Shown here: positions 8,221 to 16,067 of the stretch, in pieces
How positions within the stretch are numbered: the first letter of the stretch is position 1
Layout of the letters: each line of letters begins with the position of its first letter
From: PFJX01 sp044227325
Lineage (GTDB): Bacteria > Pseudomonadota > Gammaproteobacteria > Burkholderiales > Thiobacillaceae
Assembly (NCBI GenBank): GCA_044227325.1
Contig: JBGAFI010000004.1
Coordinates: forward strand, 124,001 to 188,000
Direction: 5' to 3'
DNA: 64,000 nt
Notes under the pieces: generated by a model
Database searches by the model: none
The model's input: only the letters and a program-made list of their open reading frames with translations
What the model was told of the DNA's origin: nothing
Program-made: the position numbers and the translations under genes

Positions 8221-8901
8221 CTACTTCTCCTCCTTCTCTTCATCCTTAGCCCAGGCGTAGCTGGTGAACACCTCAACCGCGAAGTGTCTATAGAACTTTA
8301 AGTACCTCAGCATCATCCCGATGCCGACGAAGAGCGCCAGCCTTGACCACAGCAGGTGTTCTTCCGGCCCCTTCGGTTGCAGGTAGGACCAATACAGAAC
8401 AGCCGAGTCGACGAACGCCACGAATGCAGCGTTGCGACAAAATCCGTAGAGGTTCAAGAAGTTGTCGAGGCGTGTGGACACAGTTGGCGTCGCCCTCCCC
8501 AATGTGTGAGCCGGCCAGAACAGTGCCTCACCGGGCTGGTCGACACCAACCTTCTGCCCCTTGTCGAGCGCAGCTTTCCGCGTTGACTCGGGCAATTGCT
8601 CGAAATACGACGGCAGCAACCATTGAACCCAGCGCCTCGCCTTCGGTTGCCCGAACAGGACATTCCTTGGATAGCCCAAGAGCTTGCCCACAAGCAGCTT
8701 CTCGAAGAGGAAGGAAGATGCCGACGCGACGAGTTGGCCAACAACATATGCTACAGATACGGCAACGGCACCTTGCACCAGCGTCCAGCTATCCCGCATT
8801 AGCAGGTGAGTGGACGAGGCTTGGTCAATGGCGAAAAGCAGCAGGAACCCTGCGCTCAGGTACGCCCAAAAGTCGTAGCTTGTGAACGGAAATTTTTCCA
8901 T
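8221..8901 (-). CDS. Membrane protein of unknown function
   Basis: A 226-aa protein with about four predicted membrane helices: residues 11-27 (AYLSAGFLLLFAIDQ), 42-60 (VQGAVAVSVAYVVGQLVAS), a hydrophobic stretch near 160-175 (AAFVAFVDSAVLYWSYL) and 190-205 (LALFVGIGMMLRYL). A charged C-terminus ends in DEEKEEK. ATG start with GGGAG upstream. It lies between the HNH gene (61-base gap) and the MBL gene (2-base gap). Membrane proteins in such loci are often the lethal effector or the anchor for a sensor; that role is inference only. Confidence 0.7.
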   Translation of the reverse strand: MEKFPFTSYDFWAYLSAGFLLLFAIDQASSTHLLMRDSWTLVQGAVAVSVAYVVGQLVASASSFLFEKLLVGKLLGYPRNVLFGQPKARRWVQWLLPSYFEQLPESTRKAALDKGQKVGVDQPGEALFWPAHTLGRATPTVSTRLDNFLNLYGFCRNAAFVAFVDSAVLYWSYLQPKGPEEHLLWSRLALFVGIGMMLRYLKFYRHFAVEVFTSYAWAKDEEKEEK

Positions 8902-8962
8902 CCCTGGCTCCCAGCCTGTTCTAGCGAGTCTCTATGACGGAAACGATCCGTTAAATTCTTCC

Positions 8963-9379
8963 TTACTCAGCCTCAACATTTTTTCCAACTACCGCCCCGA
9001 CGATGGCAAATACCAAGGCTAATGGAAGGCGCAAGTGGGCTGGAAATGCAAAGGCGGCGAAGGCTCCCAACCCAGCTCTGGCAATCGCGTTATCGTTCTT
9101 TTTCCGGCGCGGCAAAGGTGCGCGCTTGAAACCGTTCAACGCGCGCGCTGCCTTTGTTGAGGAATTGCCTTTGCTGCGATTGCAACCGATGCATGCTGCA
9201 TAGAGGTTGTTGAGGTGATCGGTACCATCCCGACTCTTGGGAATGGAATGTTCAATCTCCCAAGCACCCCGCGCGCCGACCTTGCCATAGTTTTTGAAGC
9301 TCAGGCGCTTTCTGCAAATATGGCACTGACAATCTGTTTTTTCGAAAATCCTCTGTAACGTTTCATCATCTCGCTTCAT
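8963..9379 (-). CDS. HNH endonuclease with C-terminal hydrophobic helix
   Basis: A 138-aa protein. Zinc-binding CHIC (about 19-22) and CIGC (about 62-65) pairs bracket the HNH core WEIEHSIPKSRDGTDHLNNL, the usual fold of DNA-nicking HNH nucleases. After a basic linker (PLPRRKKND) the last 30 residues are strongly hydrophobic (FAAFAFPAHLRLPLALVFAI then VGAVVG), which suggests membrane attachment. ATG overlaps the WYL stop as ATGA and has a strong GGAGG, so it is coupled to the regulator. Probably a DNA-degrading effector or restriction-like component of this locus. Confidence 0.8.
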   Translation of the reverse strand: MKRDDETLQRIFEKTDCQCHICRKRLSFKNYGKVGARGAWEIEHSIPKSRDGTDHLNNLYAACIGCNRSKGNSSTKAARALNGFKRAPLPRRKKNDNAIARAGLGAFAAFAFPAHLRLPLALVFAIVGAVVGKNVEAE

Positions 9380-10293
9380 TTATTGCCTCCCTCTTTCTCC
9401 GTGATGAGTCGCCGAATGGCACTATGGGTTTCTTCAACCTCTTCACGATTCAGCAAGACGATCTGCTGTCGATTTGGGGATACCGTATCAGGATCGAAAT
9501 CTAGCCCCATCCGTCTTTCCGCATAGAAGAGAAGAGCCAGTCTGGTTGTAACGGCCAGGACGCCGTTTTCCATCCCATAATCCAACTCAATGGCTTTTTT
9601 TGCGGCATCGCTTAAGCCAGGATGCGGCCCGATTTTCAGCGTGACCGACTGATTCCACTCCAAATCATCGTCAGGGTTGATGTTGTCTGGTTTCGTCTCA
9701 CCGATGGTGAGCATCCGCGCCAGCACGAAATCCTGAAAATTGCCCCGGGTGTGGCACCAAGAGCGGACATGCCAGCGGAACCCGTCGAAAGCCAGGGCAT
9801 GGGGGGATATCCATCTCCAAAGGGGAGCGGGCCGCGAAAGCGATTGATACTCCACATTGAGCGCCTTTCTTGTCCGTATGCTCTCCAAGATGAGCCTGAG
9901 TTTTTCCGGATCGACGGAACGGGCGATGGTCGGTACGGTGGCATGGGATGGTAGCCAACCAAGCCAGCACGCCTCCTTTGGCAATACTCCCTCCGTGTTC
10001 AATCGCAGTTGCGTGAAGTAGCGCTGCGCATCGGGCTTCAGAAGAAGGGGCTTGAATTCGGGAGTTGCCAGGTAGGCCTTTACCTTCCCGTCATAAGCCA
10101 TGTTATGAGGAGCAATCTCGTGGTAGCGCCCCAGGTCTGTAGAGGCCTGCGGCATGGATATGCCGAAGAAATCCATCAGATCAGAGCGGTTCACCTTGCC
10201 GTCCCAATACAGACGGAACTCTATGAACTCCAGTCTTCGGTCGATACTCCAGCGCCGTTTGGGGTCACTAGATGACAACACATCATCGTGCAT
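9376..10293 (-). CDS. CapW/BrxR-like WYL-domain transcriptional repressor
   Basis: A 305-aa regulator with an N-terminal winged HTH (RRLEFIEFRLYWDG followed by NRSDLMDFFGISMPQASTDL), a central WYL domain (RWISPHALAFDGFRWHVRSW, FQDFVLARML) and a C-terminal WCX-like domain. Architecture and length match the CapW/BrxR family that represses CBASS, BREX and other defence operons. An in-frame ATG at 10344 would run through the palindromic operator and encode the repeat-like IRIDSIRQESIR; I prefer the ATG at 10293, which leaves the operator upstream. Likely autoregulates itself plus HNH, and represses the divergent MBL/E2-E1-JAB operon. Confidence 0.86.
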   Translation of the reverse strand: MHDDVLSSSDPKRRWSIDRRLEFIEFRLYWDGKVNRSDLMDFFGISMPQASTDLGRYHEIAPHNMAYDGKVKAYLATPEFKPLLLKPDAQRYFTQLRLNTEGVLPKEACWLGWLPSHATVPTIARSVDPEKLRLILESIRTRKALNVEYQSLSRPAPLWRWISPHALAFDGFRWHVRSWCHTRGNFQDFVLARMLTIGETKPDNINPDDDLEWNQSVTLKIGPHPGLSDAAKKAIELDYGMENGVLAVTTRLALLFYAERRMGLDFDPDTVSPNRQQIVLLNREEVEETHSAIRRLITEKEGGNK

Positions 10294-10306
10294 GCGAATA
10301 CTTTCT

Positions 10307-10334
10307 TGACGTATAGAATCTATGCGTATAGATT
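10307..10334 (+). promoter_or_regulatory. Probable promoter of the MBL/E2-E1-JAB operon
   Basis: TTGACG (10307-10312) and TAGATT (10329-10334) are separated by 16 bases. The -10 box lies inside the palindromic operator, so a bound WYL dimer would block this promoter. The downstream start codon is at 10403. Confidence 0.5.
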
Positions 10335-10336
10335 CT
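10315..10336. promoter_or_regulatory. Perfect palindromic operator for the WYL repressor
   Basis: AGAATCTAT (10315-10323), spacer GCGT, ATAGATTCT (10328-10336) form a perfect 9-bp inverted repeat centred between the divergent WYL gene and MBL operon. CapW and BrxR are known to bind such inverted repeats next to their own genes; assignment to this repressor is inference from position. Confidence 0.75.
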
Positions 10337-10402
10337 TTCCCCATGAGGCTCGTCTGTCAACTGGAGGGCCAAACAAACACCCGATTTGATAGGAGCCGCA
10401 AG

Positions 10403-11572
10403 ATGACCGCAACAATCACTTTCTTCCCCGTCGACAACGGCGACATGACGCTTCTCGAACTCGAAAGCGGCCGAAAAATCCTCATAGACGTCAACATCCG
10501 GGTCGCGGCCGATGATGACAAGGATGAGACACCTGATGTGGCCAAGAAGCTACGTGACCGCCTGAAGCGGGACAGCAAGGGACGGCTTTTCGTTGATGTA
10601 TTCCTCCTGAGTCACCATGACCAGGACCACTGCCGTGGCCTTGAACAGCATTTCCATTTGGGTGCGCCGGATGATTGGTCTGAAGAAAACGACAGGATTT
10701 TCATCCGCGAACTATGGTCCTCGCCACGGGTATTTCGGCGAGCCTCGGCCAATAACAAGCTCGTATCCGATGCAATAGCGTTCAACACCGAGGCAAAACG
10801 AAGAGCAAATCTCTTCAAGAACTCAAAAGGAAACGTGGGTGATGGTGACCGGATTCTTATCCTCGGGGAGGATGTGGACAGAAAAACGGACGAACTTGGC
10901 GCGGTACTCGTAAAGGTCGACGAGGTCTTCACAAAGGTAAATGGGCAGCAAGATGAAACCATGGAGGCGCGCCTCCTCGCTCCGTTGCCCATTAGTGAGG
11001 ATGAGGCGGAGGAAGATCTCCTCGACAAAAACCACTCCAGCACGGTTCTTCGGTTTTCCCTCACAGGTGATGGCGTTCCCGGCGCCTGCAAGTTCCTCAC
11101 TGGAGGAGATGCGGAGGTGGCCATCTGGGAGCGACTTTGGCAGCGCCACAAGTCGAGAAAGGAGTGGCTGGAGTATGACCTTCTCCAATCGCCGCATCAC
11201 TGCTCGTGGCATTCGCTTTCAAACGATAGCTGGGGGAAGCTCAAGGAAAAAGCAACAATCTGCGAAGACGCTCGCAATGCACTTTCGCAGGCGAAAAAAG
11301 GCGCCGTGGTCGTGGCGAGCAGCAAGCCAATCAAGGACGATGACAATGATCCGCCTTGCATCCGTGCAAAACGGGAGTATTTGGAGATCGTTAGCGATGA
11401 CAAGGTTCGGGGCGAATTCAAGTGCGTGGGGGAGCACCCTTCCGAAAAGGCTCCGGACACCATGGAATTTGAAATCGGTAAGGCTGGTCCGCGCCTGAAA
11501 ACGAAAGCCATGGGAGCCTCGATAATTGTCGGGTCTGGCGCGGTGGGTCGGCAACCGCTTGGCCATGGCTGA
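10403..11572 (+). CDS. ComEC-like metallo-beta-lactamase-fold protein
   Basis: A 389-aa MBL-fold protein. Beta layer TFFPVDNGDMTLLEL, metal motif LSHHDQDHCRG (HxDxDH form, about residues 69-76), a later Asp in FLTGGDAEVAI and SPHHCSWHS near the C-terminal ligand. This variant resembles the nuclease/hydrolase domain of ComEC. The start was moved from an in-frame ATG at 10322, which lies in the operator, to 10403, preceded by AGGAG at ideal distance. It ends 12 bases before the E2-E1-JAB gene. As I recall, MBL proteins next to such triple fusions appear in comparative surveys of prokaryotic ubiquitin-like systems; the substrate is unknown. Confidence 0.8.
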   Translation: MTATITFFPVDNGDMTLLELESGRKILIDVNIRVAADDDKDETPDVAKKLRDRLKRDSKGRLFVDVFLLSHHDQDHCRGLEQHFHLGAPDDWSEENDRIFIRELWSSPRVFRRASANNKLVSDAIAFNTEAKRRANLFKNSKGNVGDGDRILILGEDVDRKTDELGAVLVKVDEVFTKVNGQQDETMEARLLAPLPISEDEAEEDLLDKNHSSTVLRFSLTGDGVPGACKFLTGGDAEVAIWERLWQRHKSRKEWLEYDLLQSPHHCSWHSLSNDSWGKLKEKATICEDARNALSQAKKGAVVVASSKPIKDDDNDPPCIRAKREYLEIVSDDKVRGEFKCVGEHPSEKAPDTMEFEIGKAGPRLKTKAMGASIIVGSGAVGRQPLGHG

Positions 11573-11584
11573 GGGCATCCTTGC

Positions 11585-13867
11585 ATGGTCGAAGGAACTC
11601 TCACCACAAGCAACGCCATCAGAAAGGCGCTGTCGCTCCTATCCAGTCACCCTGCCGTCACTGAGACGGGGCAGCCAGTCCAAGACCTCGAGCAGGAAAC
11701 AACAACCTTCAGTCTCCAAGTCCGGCTCGGTCTGCCGAATGCATGGATGGCCGATGGGGTTAGCCCGAATGGCGTTTACGCGGTTGAGCCGGTTTCGCTC
11801 GTGTTCCCGAGCGAATATCCATTCCGTCCTCCGAAAATCCTGCTGCGACAGGATTTCAACCGCTCTATCGCTCATATGCAGCCTGGCCCGGCGGACTCCC
11901 CTCCCGAGCCCTGCATCTATGATGGCAGCCTCACCGAATTGCTTCAGCGTGAGGGTATAGCGGGAATACTCGATCAGCTAATTGTCTGGCTGGAGAACGC
12001 CGCTCTCGACAGGTTGATCGATCCGGAACAGGGCTGGGAACACGTTCGGCGCGATTGGCTTGATGACAACATCATTGCTGATGCTCGCAATGTGAGAGCG
12101 CTTGTCAATCGGGAGGGCGGGTTTGCCTATCTCCCATTCGTGTACTGCAGCTATCCAACTTCGCAGGGCATTCAAGCGGTTCACGGGGAACTCGGAAATG
12201 AGCGAATGGCGGTAAGTGCTAAATATGTTACCGGGCTATTCACTGAGCGGCTCATCTCAAGAGAAACGAATCTCCGATATGGCACAACGCTAGCGCTCAT
12301 AGCGTGGCCGGGAAAATTGCCTTCAGGCAGGCCGTTTACTACGGGTACATATCAGCCGGAGACGGTAACAAATCTTGGCCAACTTCTAGCGAGGGCAGAA
12401 ACATATGGGTGTTTAAAGGCTTTAAACGACGGCCTCCAGTGGCTGGAGAAAAGCCTTGAAGAAAAAACGGCCGGATACCCTGTTCCGCTGGCCGTTATTC
12501 TCCTGGCTCGGCGACCGTTCCACTTGATCCGCGACGACAGCGACTTGGAGATATGTCCATACATCACCACTGTTGGGGCTCCGACTCTTTTTCGCGACGG
12601 TGAACACGCATTGGTCAGGCCTGCAGGCCATCGGCATGCAATCTCGGTATCCCTGCTACGCAGGTTGAGCGGAGCATCCGTTACGAAACAGCGCGAATGG
12701 GCACAACTCGGCTGCGGAAGCCTTGGCTCGAAGATCGCGCTGCATCTTGCCAGGTCTGGCATGACTCCTTCTGTCGTCGTGGATAAATCAGGCCTCAGCC
12801 CCCATAACGCGGCGCGACACGCTCTCATCCCTAACTCTGGCGAACTGCAGATGACGTGGATGACCCACAAAGCTAGCGCCCTTGCTGATGCCCTACGCGG
12901 TTTAGGCCAGACAACTGATGCTTGCGTGGAGGACATTGTCCAAGCGTCGATGGATAAGACACGAAGGCGACGTGTTTTTCCGAAGGGCGCTTTTACTGCG
13001 GTGAACTCGACTGCCTCGCTGACTGTTCGGGAGGCTTTAGCCGCCCCGAACTTATCCGGTATTCCACGCATCATTGAGACCACACTGTATGCGGAAGGGA
13101 AGGTCGGCCTCCTGTCGGTGGAAGGGGCGGAGAGAAACCCAAATGTTGGCGACTTGATTTCCGAAGCCTATGCCATGATGCGGGAAAACAGCGCATTGAG
13201 AGAGTCGGTGTTTGCGGATACCGACCATCTTCGACGACTAGAAATCGGCGACGGGTGTGGATCGACAACCATGGTGATGTCCGATGCGAGGCTCTCGATG
13301 TTTGCCGCTGCGATGGCAGAGCCCATTTCACGGTTTTATATTGACGGCCTACCGCAGTACGCCGGACAGGTTATGCTCGGTTTGGTTGGTAAAGACGGCA
13401 TGAGCATGTCTTGGGAGGTGAGGGATGTAGGCGCATTCCATGTGGCCGAACTCGAAGACCGCACAGACTGGCAAGTCCGCATCTCTCCGCGCGCACATGC
13501 CAAGATCGAGGCTGATATTCAACATTGGACGGATGTCGAAACCGGCGGGATTATCCTGGGACGAATTTCCGAAGCGGCCCAGACTTTCTATGTCATCGAT
13601 GTTATTCCCGCACCGGTTGACAGTAAGCGATCAAGGGCAGAGTTCTTGCTCGGAACCGAAGGTGCGAGGAAGGCTATCGCTGAGTATGCGGAATCTTGCA
13701 ACTTCAGCCTTTACTGCTTGGGAACATGGCACAGCCATCTTGTTGAGTCACATGCATCTCGGAAAGATCGAACTACGGCGGCCACAATGGCGATTGCCCG
13801 GTTGGCTCCCTCAGTGTTGCTGATTCGGTGTCCTACCGGATACCGGGCAGTCCTAGCGGAACAGTAG
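11585..13867 (+). CDS. E2-E1-JAB triple-fusion ubiquitin-like conjugation/deconjugation protein
   Basis: A 760-aa protein joining three ubiquitin-pathway folds. The N-terminal E2-like domain has FPSEYPFRPPKI and a catalytic-Cys block EPCIYDGSLTEL (Cys about 110). The central E1-like Rossmann domain carries LGCGSLGSKIALHLARSG (about 375), an N/R-containing HNAARHAL segment and a candidate active Cys in GDGCGSTTM (about 558). The C-terminal JAB/JAMM peptidase has ETGGIILG (Glu about 651) and WHSHLVESHASRKD (about 714-727). CBASS Cap2 (E1-E2) and Cap3 (JAB) combine the same activities in separate genes; here they are fused and no CD-NTase or ubiquitin-like gene is nearby, so the modified target is unknown. 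Confidence 0.88.
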   Translation: MVEGTLTTSNAIRKALSLLSSHPAVTETGQPVQDLEQETTTFSLQVRLGLPNAWMADGVSPNGVYAVEPVSLVFPSEYPFRPPKILLRQDFNRSIAHMQPGPADSPPEPCIYDGSLTELLQREGIAGILDQLIVWLENAALDRLIDPEQGWEHVRRDWLDDNIIADARNVRALVNREGGFAYLPFVYCSYPTSQGIQAVHGELGNERMAVSAKYVTGLFTERLISRETNLRYGTTLALIAWPGKLPSGRPFTTGTYQPETVTNLGQLLARAETYGCLKALNDGLQWLEKSLEEKTAGYPVPLAVILLARRPFHLIRDDSDLEICPYITTVGAPTLFRDGEHALVRPAGHRHAISVSLLRRLSGASVTKQREWAQLGCGSLGSKIALHLARSGMTPSVVVDKSGLSPHNAARHALIPNSGELQMTWMTHKASALADALRGLGQTTDACVEDIVQASMDKTRRRRVFPKGAFTAVNSTASLTVREALAAPNLSGIPRIIETTLYAEGKVGLLSVEGAERNPNVGDLISEAYAMMRENSALRESVFADTDHLRRLEIGDGCGSTTMVMSDARLSMFAAAMAEPISRFYIDGLPQYAGQVMLGLVGKDGMSMSWEVRDVGAFHVAELEDRTDWQVRISPRAHAKIEADIQHWTDVETGGIILGRISEAAQTFYVIDVIPAPVDSKRSRAEFLLGTEGARKAIAEYAESCNFSLYCLGTWHSHLVESHASRKDRTTAATMAIARLAPSVLLIRCPTGYRAVLAEQ

Positions 13868-14432
13868 TTGGCACCACGGGCATTAGTAATTCCACATAAG
13901 TGCAAAGGTCCGGTGACTTTCGGACACCTGCCGTTCGTGAAGGTTGGATCTTTGACCGCATTGGCCGAGAAGGGTGAATAGCCCTTCAGGCAGGTATCAG
14001 ATGCGGACCGGCCGATTGTTTCGGCGTGTGCGGCGCATATCATGTGACGGCACCGTTTGCCCTTTTCCCCTTTCCTTTCCAGCCCGGCCCCTTCCCCCTT
14101 GGACCCTTTCCCCCTGCCCGGCCAGGAGGGCAGGCCCTTTGGGTAGGGCCCTTCCCCTTCTCGTTTGTCGACCTTTCCGGCTCCCTTTGCCGGTCCTGAT
14201 GGATGAACTCCATCCTGCCCGTGACGGCGTCATGCCATTGACCAAGCACTAGCAGACACGACCAGACCCGTCGCGGAAATACGCAAAAAATCCAACTTCC
14301 TTTTCGGGACGACGGCGTGATCCCCAGTCTCTAGTCTTCCCCACCGTTGTGACCTCCTCCTTCGCGCCCCCCTCGGGGGGCTCTTTTTGTCAGGTGGCAA
14401 GGAAGATCGAAGTGCACCCTCAAGCTCCGACG
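13868..14432. other. Intergenic boundary between cargo locus and transfer operon
   Basis: No convincing gene. It holds an imperfect repeat GGTCCG/CGGACACC (13907-13926), a strongly pyrimidine-rich stretch on the plus strand (14056-14180, long runs of C and T), and a strong terminator at 14366-14388. The left boundary is a change from about mid-50s GC in the cargo to mid-60s in the transfer genes. Confidence 0.5.
14366..14388 (+). terminator. Strong Rho-independent terminator before the tra operon
   Basis: GCCCCC and GGGGGC arms close a CTCG loop and are followed by TCTTTTT. It would end rightward transcription from the MBL/E2-E1-JAB operon and isolates the transfer operon that starts at 14433. 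Confidence 0.88.
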
Positions 14433-14888
14433 ATGGATCTGTCCATTCCCATGGCCGCGGTCATGGCCCTGGCGCTGGCGAATAACGCCTCGGCCTGCTG
14501 GGATGAGGTGGCCCGGACCCATGGCGTGGACCCCTGGCTGCTGTATGGCATCGCCATAGTGGAATCCGGCCTTGATCCGGCCGCCCTGAACCTGGGCCAC
14601 TTGGGGCGCACCGGTTCCTACGACATCGGGCTCATGCAGATCAACTCCCGCAACCTGCCGGCCCTGACGAAACTGGGTGTGGCCCCCGAGCAGCTGTGGG
14701 ATCCCTGCACCAGCATTCAGGTGGGCGCGCGCATCCTGCGGGAGAAGTTCGACCGTCAAGGCCAAGGCTGGGAGGCGGTGGGGGCCTACAACGCCGCCTG
14801 CACCCGCCTGAAGGGCGTAGCCTGCCGACAAGCTCGTATGACGTATGCCTGGAAGGTGTATCGGGCCATCGCGAGGGCCTTGCGGTGA
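14433..14888 (+). CDS. Lytic transglycosylase (VirB1-like) of the transfer system
   Basis: A 151-aa SLT-domain enzyme that opens the peptidoglycan for assembly of the mating channel. An N-terminal export signal (LSIPMAAVMALALANNASA) is followed by the catalytic-Glu motif IAIVESGLDP (Glu about 48), GLMQINSRNLP and AVGAYNAAC, with four Cys that may form disulfides. The in-frame start at 14349 would read through the terminator hairpin, so I use the ATG at 14433. The stop overlaps the next start (GTGA). Confidence 0.88.
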   Translation: MDLSIPMAAVMALALANNASACWDEVARTHGVDPWLLYGIAIVESGLDPAALNLGHLGRTGSYDIGLMQINSRNLPALTKLGVAPEQLWDPCTSIQVGARILREKFDRQGQGWEAVGAYNAACTRLKGVACRQARMTYAWKVYRAIARALR

Positions 14889-15469
14889 GGCTACTTCCGG
14901 CCTGGTGTGCCGTGCTGTCCGGCTGTGCCTTGCAGGCCGCGGCACCGCCCGGTGACGTGCCTTCCACGTCCATACCCTTGCCCCGGGGTTTCGCCCAGAC
15001 CGACCATGGCCCGGAGGCAGTGTTCAGGTTGTGCACTGACTGCCCGGCGCCCACCCGCAAGGTCCTGGCGCCGGTGCCGCCGCCCATCCGACTCGCCGAG
15101 ATCCCCAAGCCCAAGCCGGTACCTCCCCCAATGGAGGAGCGTATCACCCACGCAATCCATTTCCCCTTTGCCTCGTCGCGGCTGACTACCGGGGCGTGGC
15201 AGGCCCTCGAGGCCCTGCGCCCCCTGCTGCTGGAGGCCCGCTCCATCGCCCTGACCGGACATACCGACCGGGTGGGGCACCCCACCTTCAACCGTCGCCT
15301 GGCCCTGCGCCGCGCGGAAACCGTCCGCCAGGCCTTGCTGGGACTGGGCGTCGCGGAGGAACGGATCGTCCGGGTCGAGGCCGAGTGCTGCATCGAGGCC
15401 CCACCCCCGGTGCATCCCCCCGCGCGTCGCACCGACCTGGAGATCCTGATCGTGAGGCCTGCCACATGA
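14885..15469 (+). CDS. OmpA-like peptidoglycan-binding lipoprotein
   Basis: A 194-aa protein starting at a GTG that overlaps the upstream stop. The N-terminus LLPAWCAVLSGCALQ contains a lipobox (LSGC). A Pro-rich linker leads to an OmpA_C domain with ITHAIHFPFASSRL, IALTGHTDRVGHPTFNRRLA and the RRAETVRQALLGLGV helix, which contacts peptidoglycan. It probably anchors the channel to the cell wall or outer membrane. F-type systems do not require such a gene, but ICE-borne ones often carry one. Confidence 0.82.
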   Translation: MRLLPAWCAVLSGCALQAAAPPGDVPSTSIPLPRGFAQTDHGPEAVFRLCTDCPAPTRKVLAPVPPPIRLAEIPKPKPVPPPMEERITHAIHFPFASSRLTTGAWQALEALRPLLLEARSIALTGHTDRVGHPTFNRRLALRRAETVRQALLGLGVAEERIVRVEAECCIEAPPPVHPPARRTDLEILIVRPAT

Positions 15470-15690
15470 ACGAACGCGACTGGGAACCGGGCTACAAGTC
15501 CGTGCTGATCCGAGAAGAGACCAAGCGGCGCCTGCAGGAGCTGCGCAAGGACCTGCCGGAGCGCGACTTCAACCAAGAGCGGCGCCTGGCCACGGCCGCC
15601 ATTGAGTACTGCTTGACCGACGCCGTGGCCCGGGCCGGCTTCCTCGCCCTGGTGAAGGACATCGTGCGGCTGGACCTGGATACCACCTGA
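15466..15690 (+). CDS. Small possible ribbon-helix-helix protein
   Basis: A 74-aa charged protein. YKSVLIREETKRRLQELRKD looks like the strand-helix start of a ribbon-helix-helix DNA binder, and FNQERRLATAAIEYCL could be the second helix. ATG overlaps the upstream stop as ATGA. It sits just before the pilin gene, separated by a 72-base gap with a direct repeat, so it might regulate pilin or transfer expression. Family not recognised. Confidence 0.6.
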   Translation: MNERDWEPGYKSVLIREETKRRLQELRKDLPERDFNQERRLATAAIEYCLTDAVARAGFLALVKDIVRLDLDTT

Positions 15691-15733
15691 CGACGAGACC
15701 CCGAGACCCATGAGACGCAGAGACGACGAGACC
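15689..15733 (+). repeat. Short direct repeat upstream of pilin gene
   Basis: GACGACGAGACC occurs at 15689-15700 and 15722-15733 (33-base period), with further GAGAC units between. It lies directly upstream of the pilin gene and might be a binding site or a slippage product. Confidence 0.6.
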
Positions 15734-15762
15734 ACTCCTTCATTTCCACAGGAATCCCTTTC

Positions 15763-16053
15763 ATGAAACGCACCCACAAACTCGCATTGCTCCTGGGCGG
15801 CCTGGTTCTCGGCGCCGGCCCGGCCCTGGCCGGCGTGCCAGCCGACCCGGAATTCGCCGCCCTGTCCGCCCGGGTCACCAACTGGGCGACCGGCAACCTG
15901 GCCATCACCATCTCCATCGGCGCGCTGATCATCGGCGCCGTGGTGGGCCTGGCCCGGGTGACCGCCATGCCGGCGCTGACCTCCATCGTGTTCGCCATCC
16001 TGTTCTCCCTGGGTGCGGGCCTGATCACCGGCATCATCGGCGCCGTGATTTGA
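15763..16053 (+). CDS. traA: Conjugative pilin TraA
   Basis: A 96-aa pre-pilin: signal peptide with KRTHKLALLLGGLVLG and cleavage near PALA-GVP, then two membrane helices (ITISIGALIIGAVVGLA and ALTSIVFAILFSLGAGLITG) around a short polar loop. This is the VirB2/TraA layout. SD AGGAA precedes the ATG. Position directly before traL confirms the assignment. Confidence 0.86.
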   Translation: MKRTHKLALLLGGLVLGAGPALAGVPADPEFAALSARVTNWATGNLAITISIGALIIGAVVGLARVTAMPALTSIVFAILFSLGAGLITGIIGAVI

Positions 16054-16067
16054 GGCCGACGAAGGCC

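Noticed and set aside
7346..13867. Calling the cargo locus CBASS
   Set aside because: There is no CD-NTase and no typical cyclic-nucleotide effector; only the E1/E2/JAB chemistry and the CapW-like regulator are shared.
1608..13916. AAGGTCCGGTGA shared at 1608-1619 and 13905-13916 as a possible att pair
   Set aside because: Only 12 bases match, flanks differ, and 14 kb of integral ICE genes would be cut off from the transfer operon; most likely chance.
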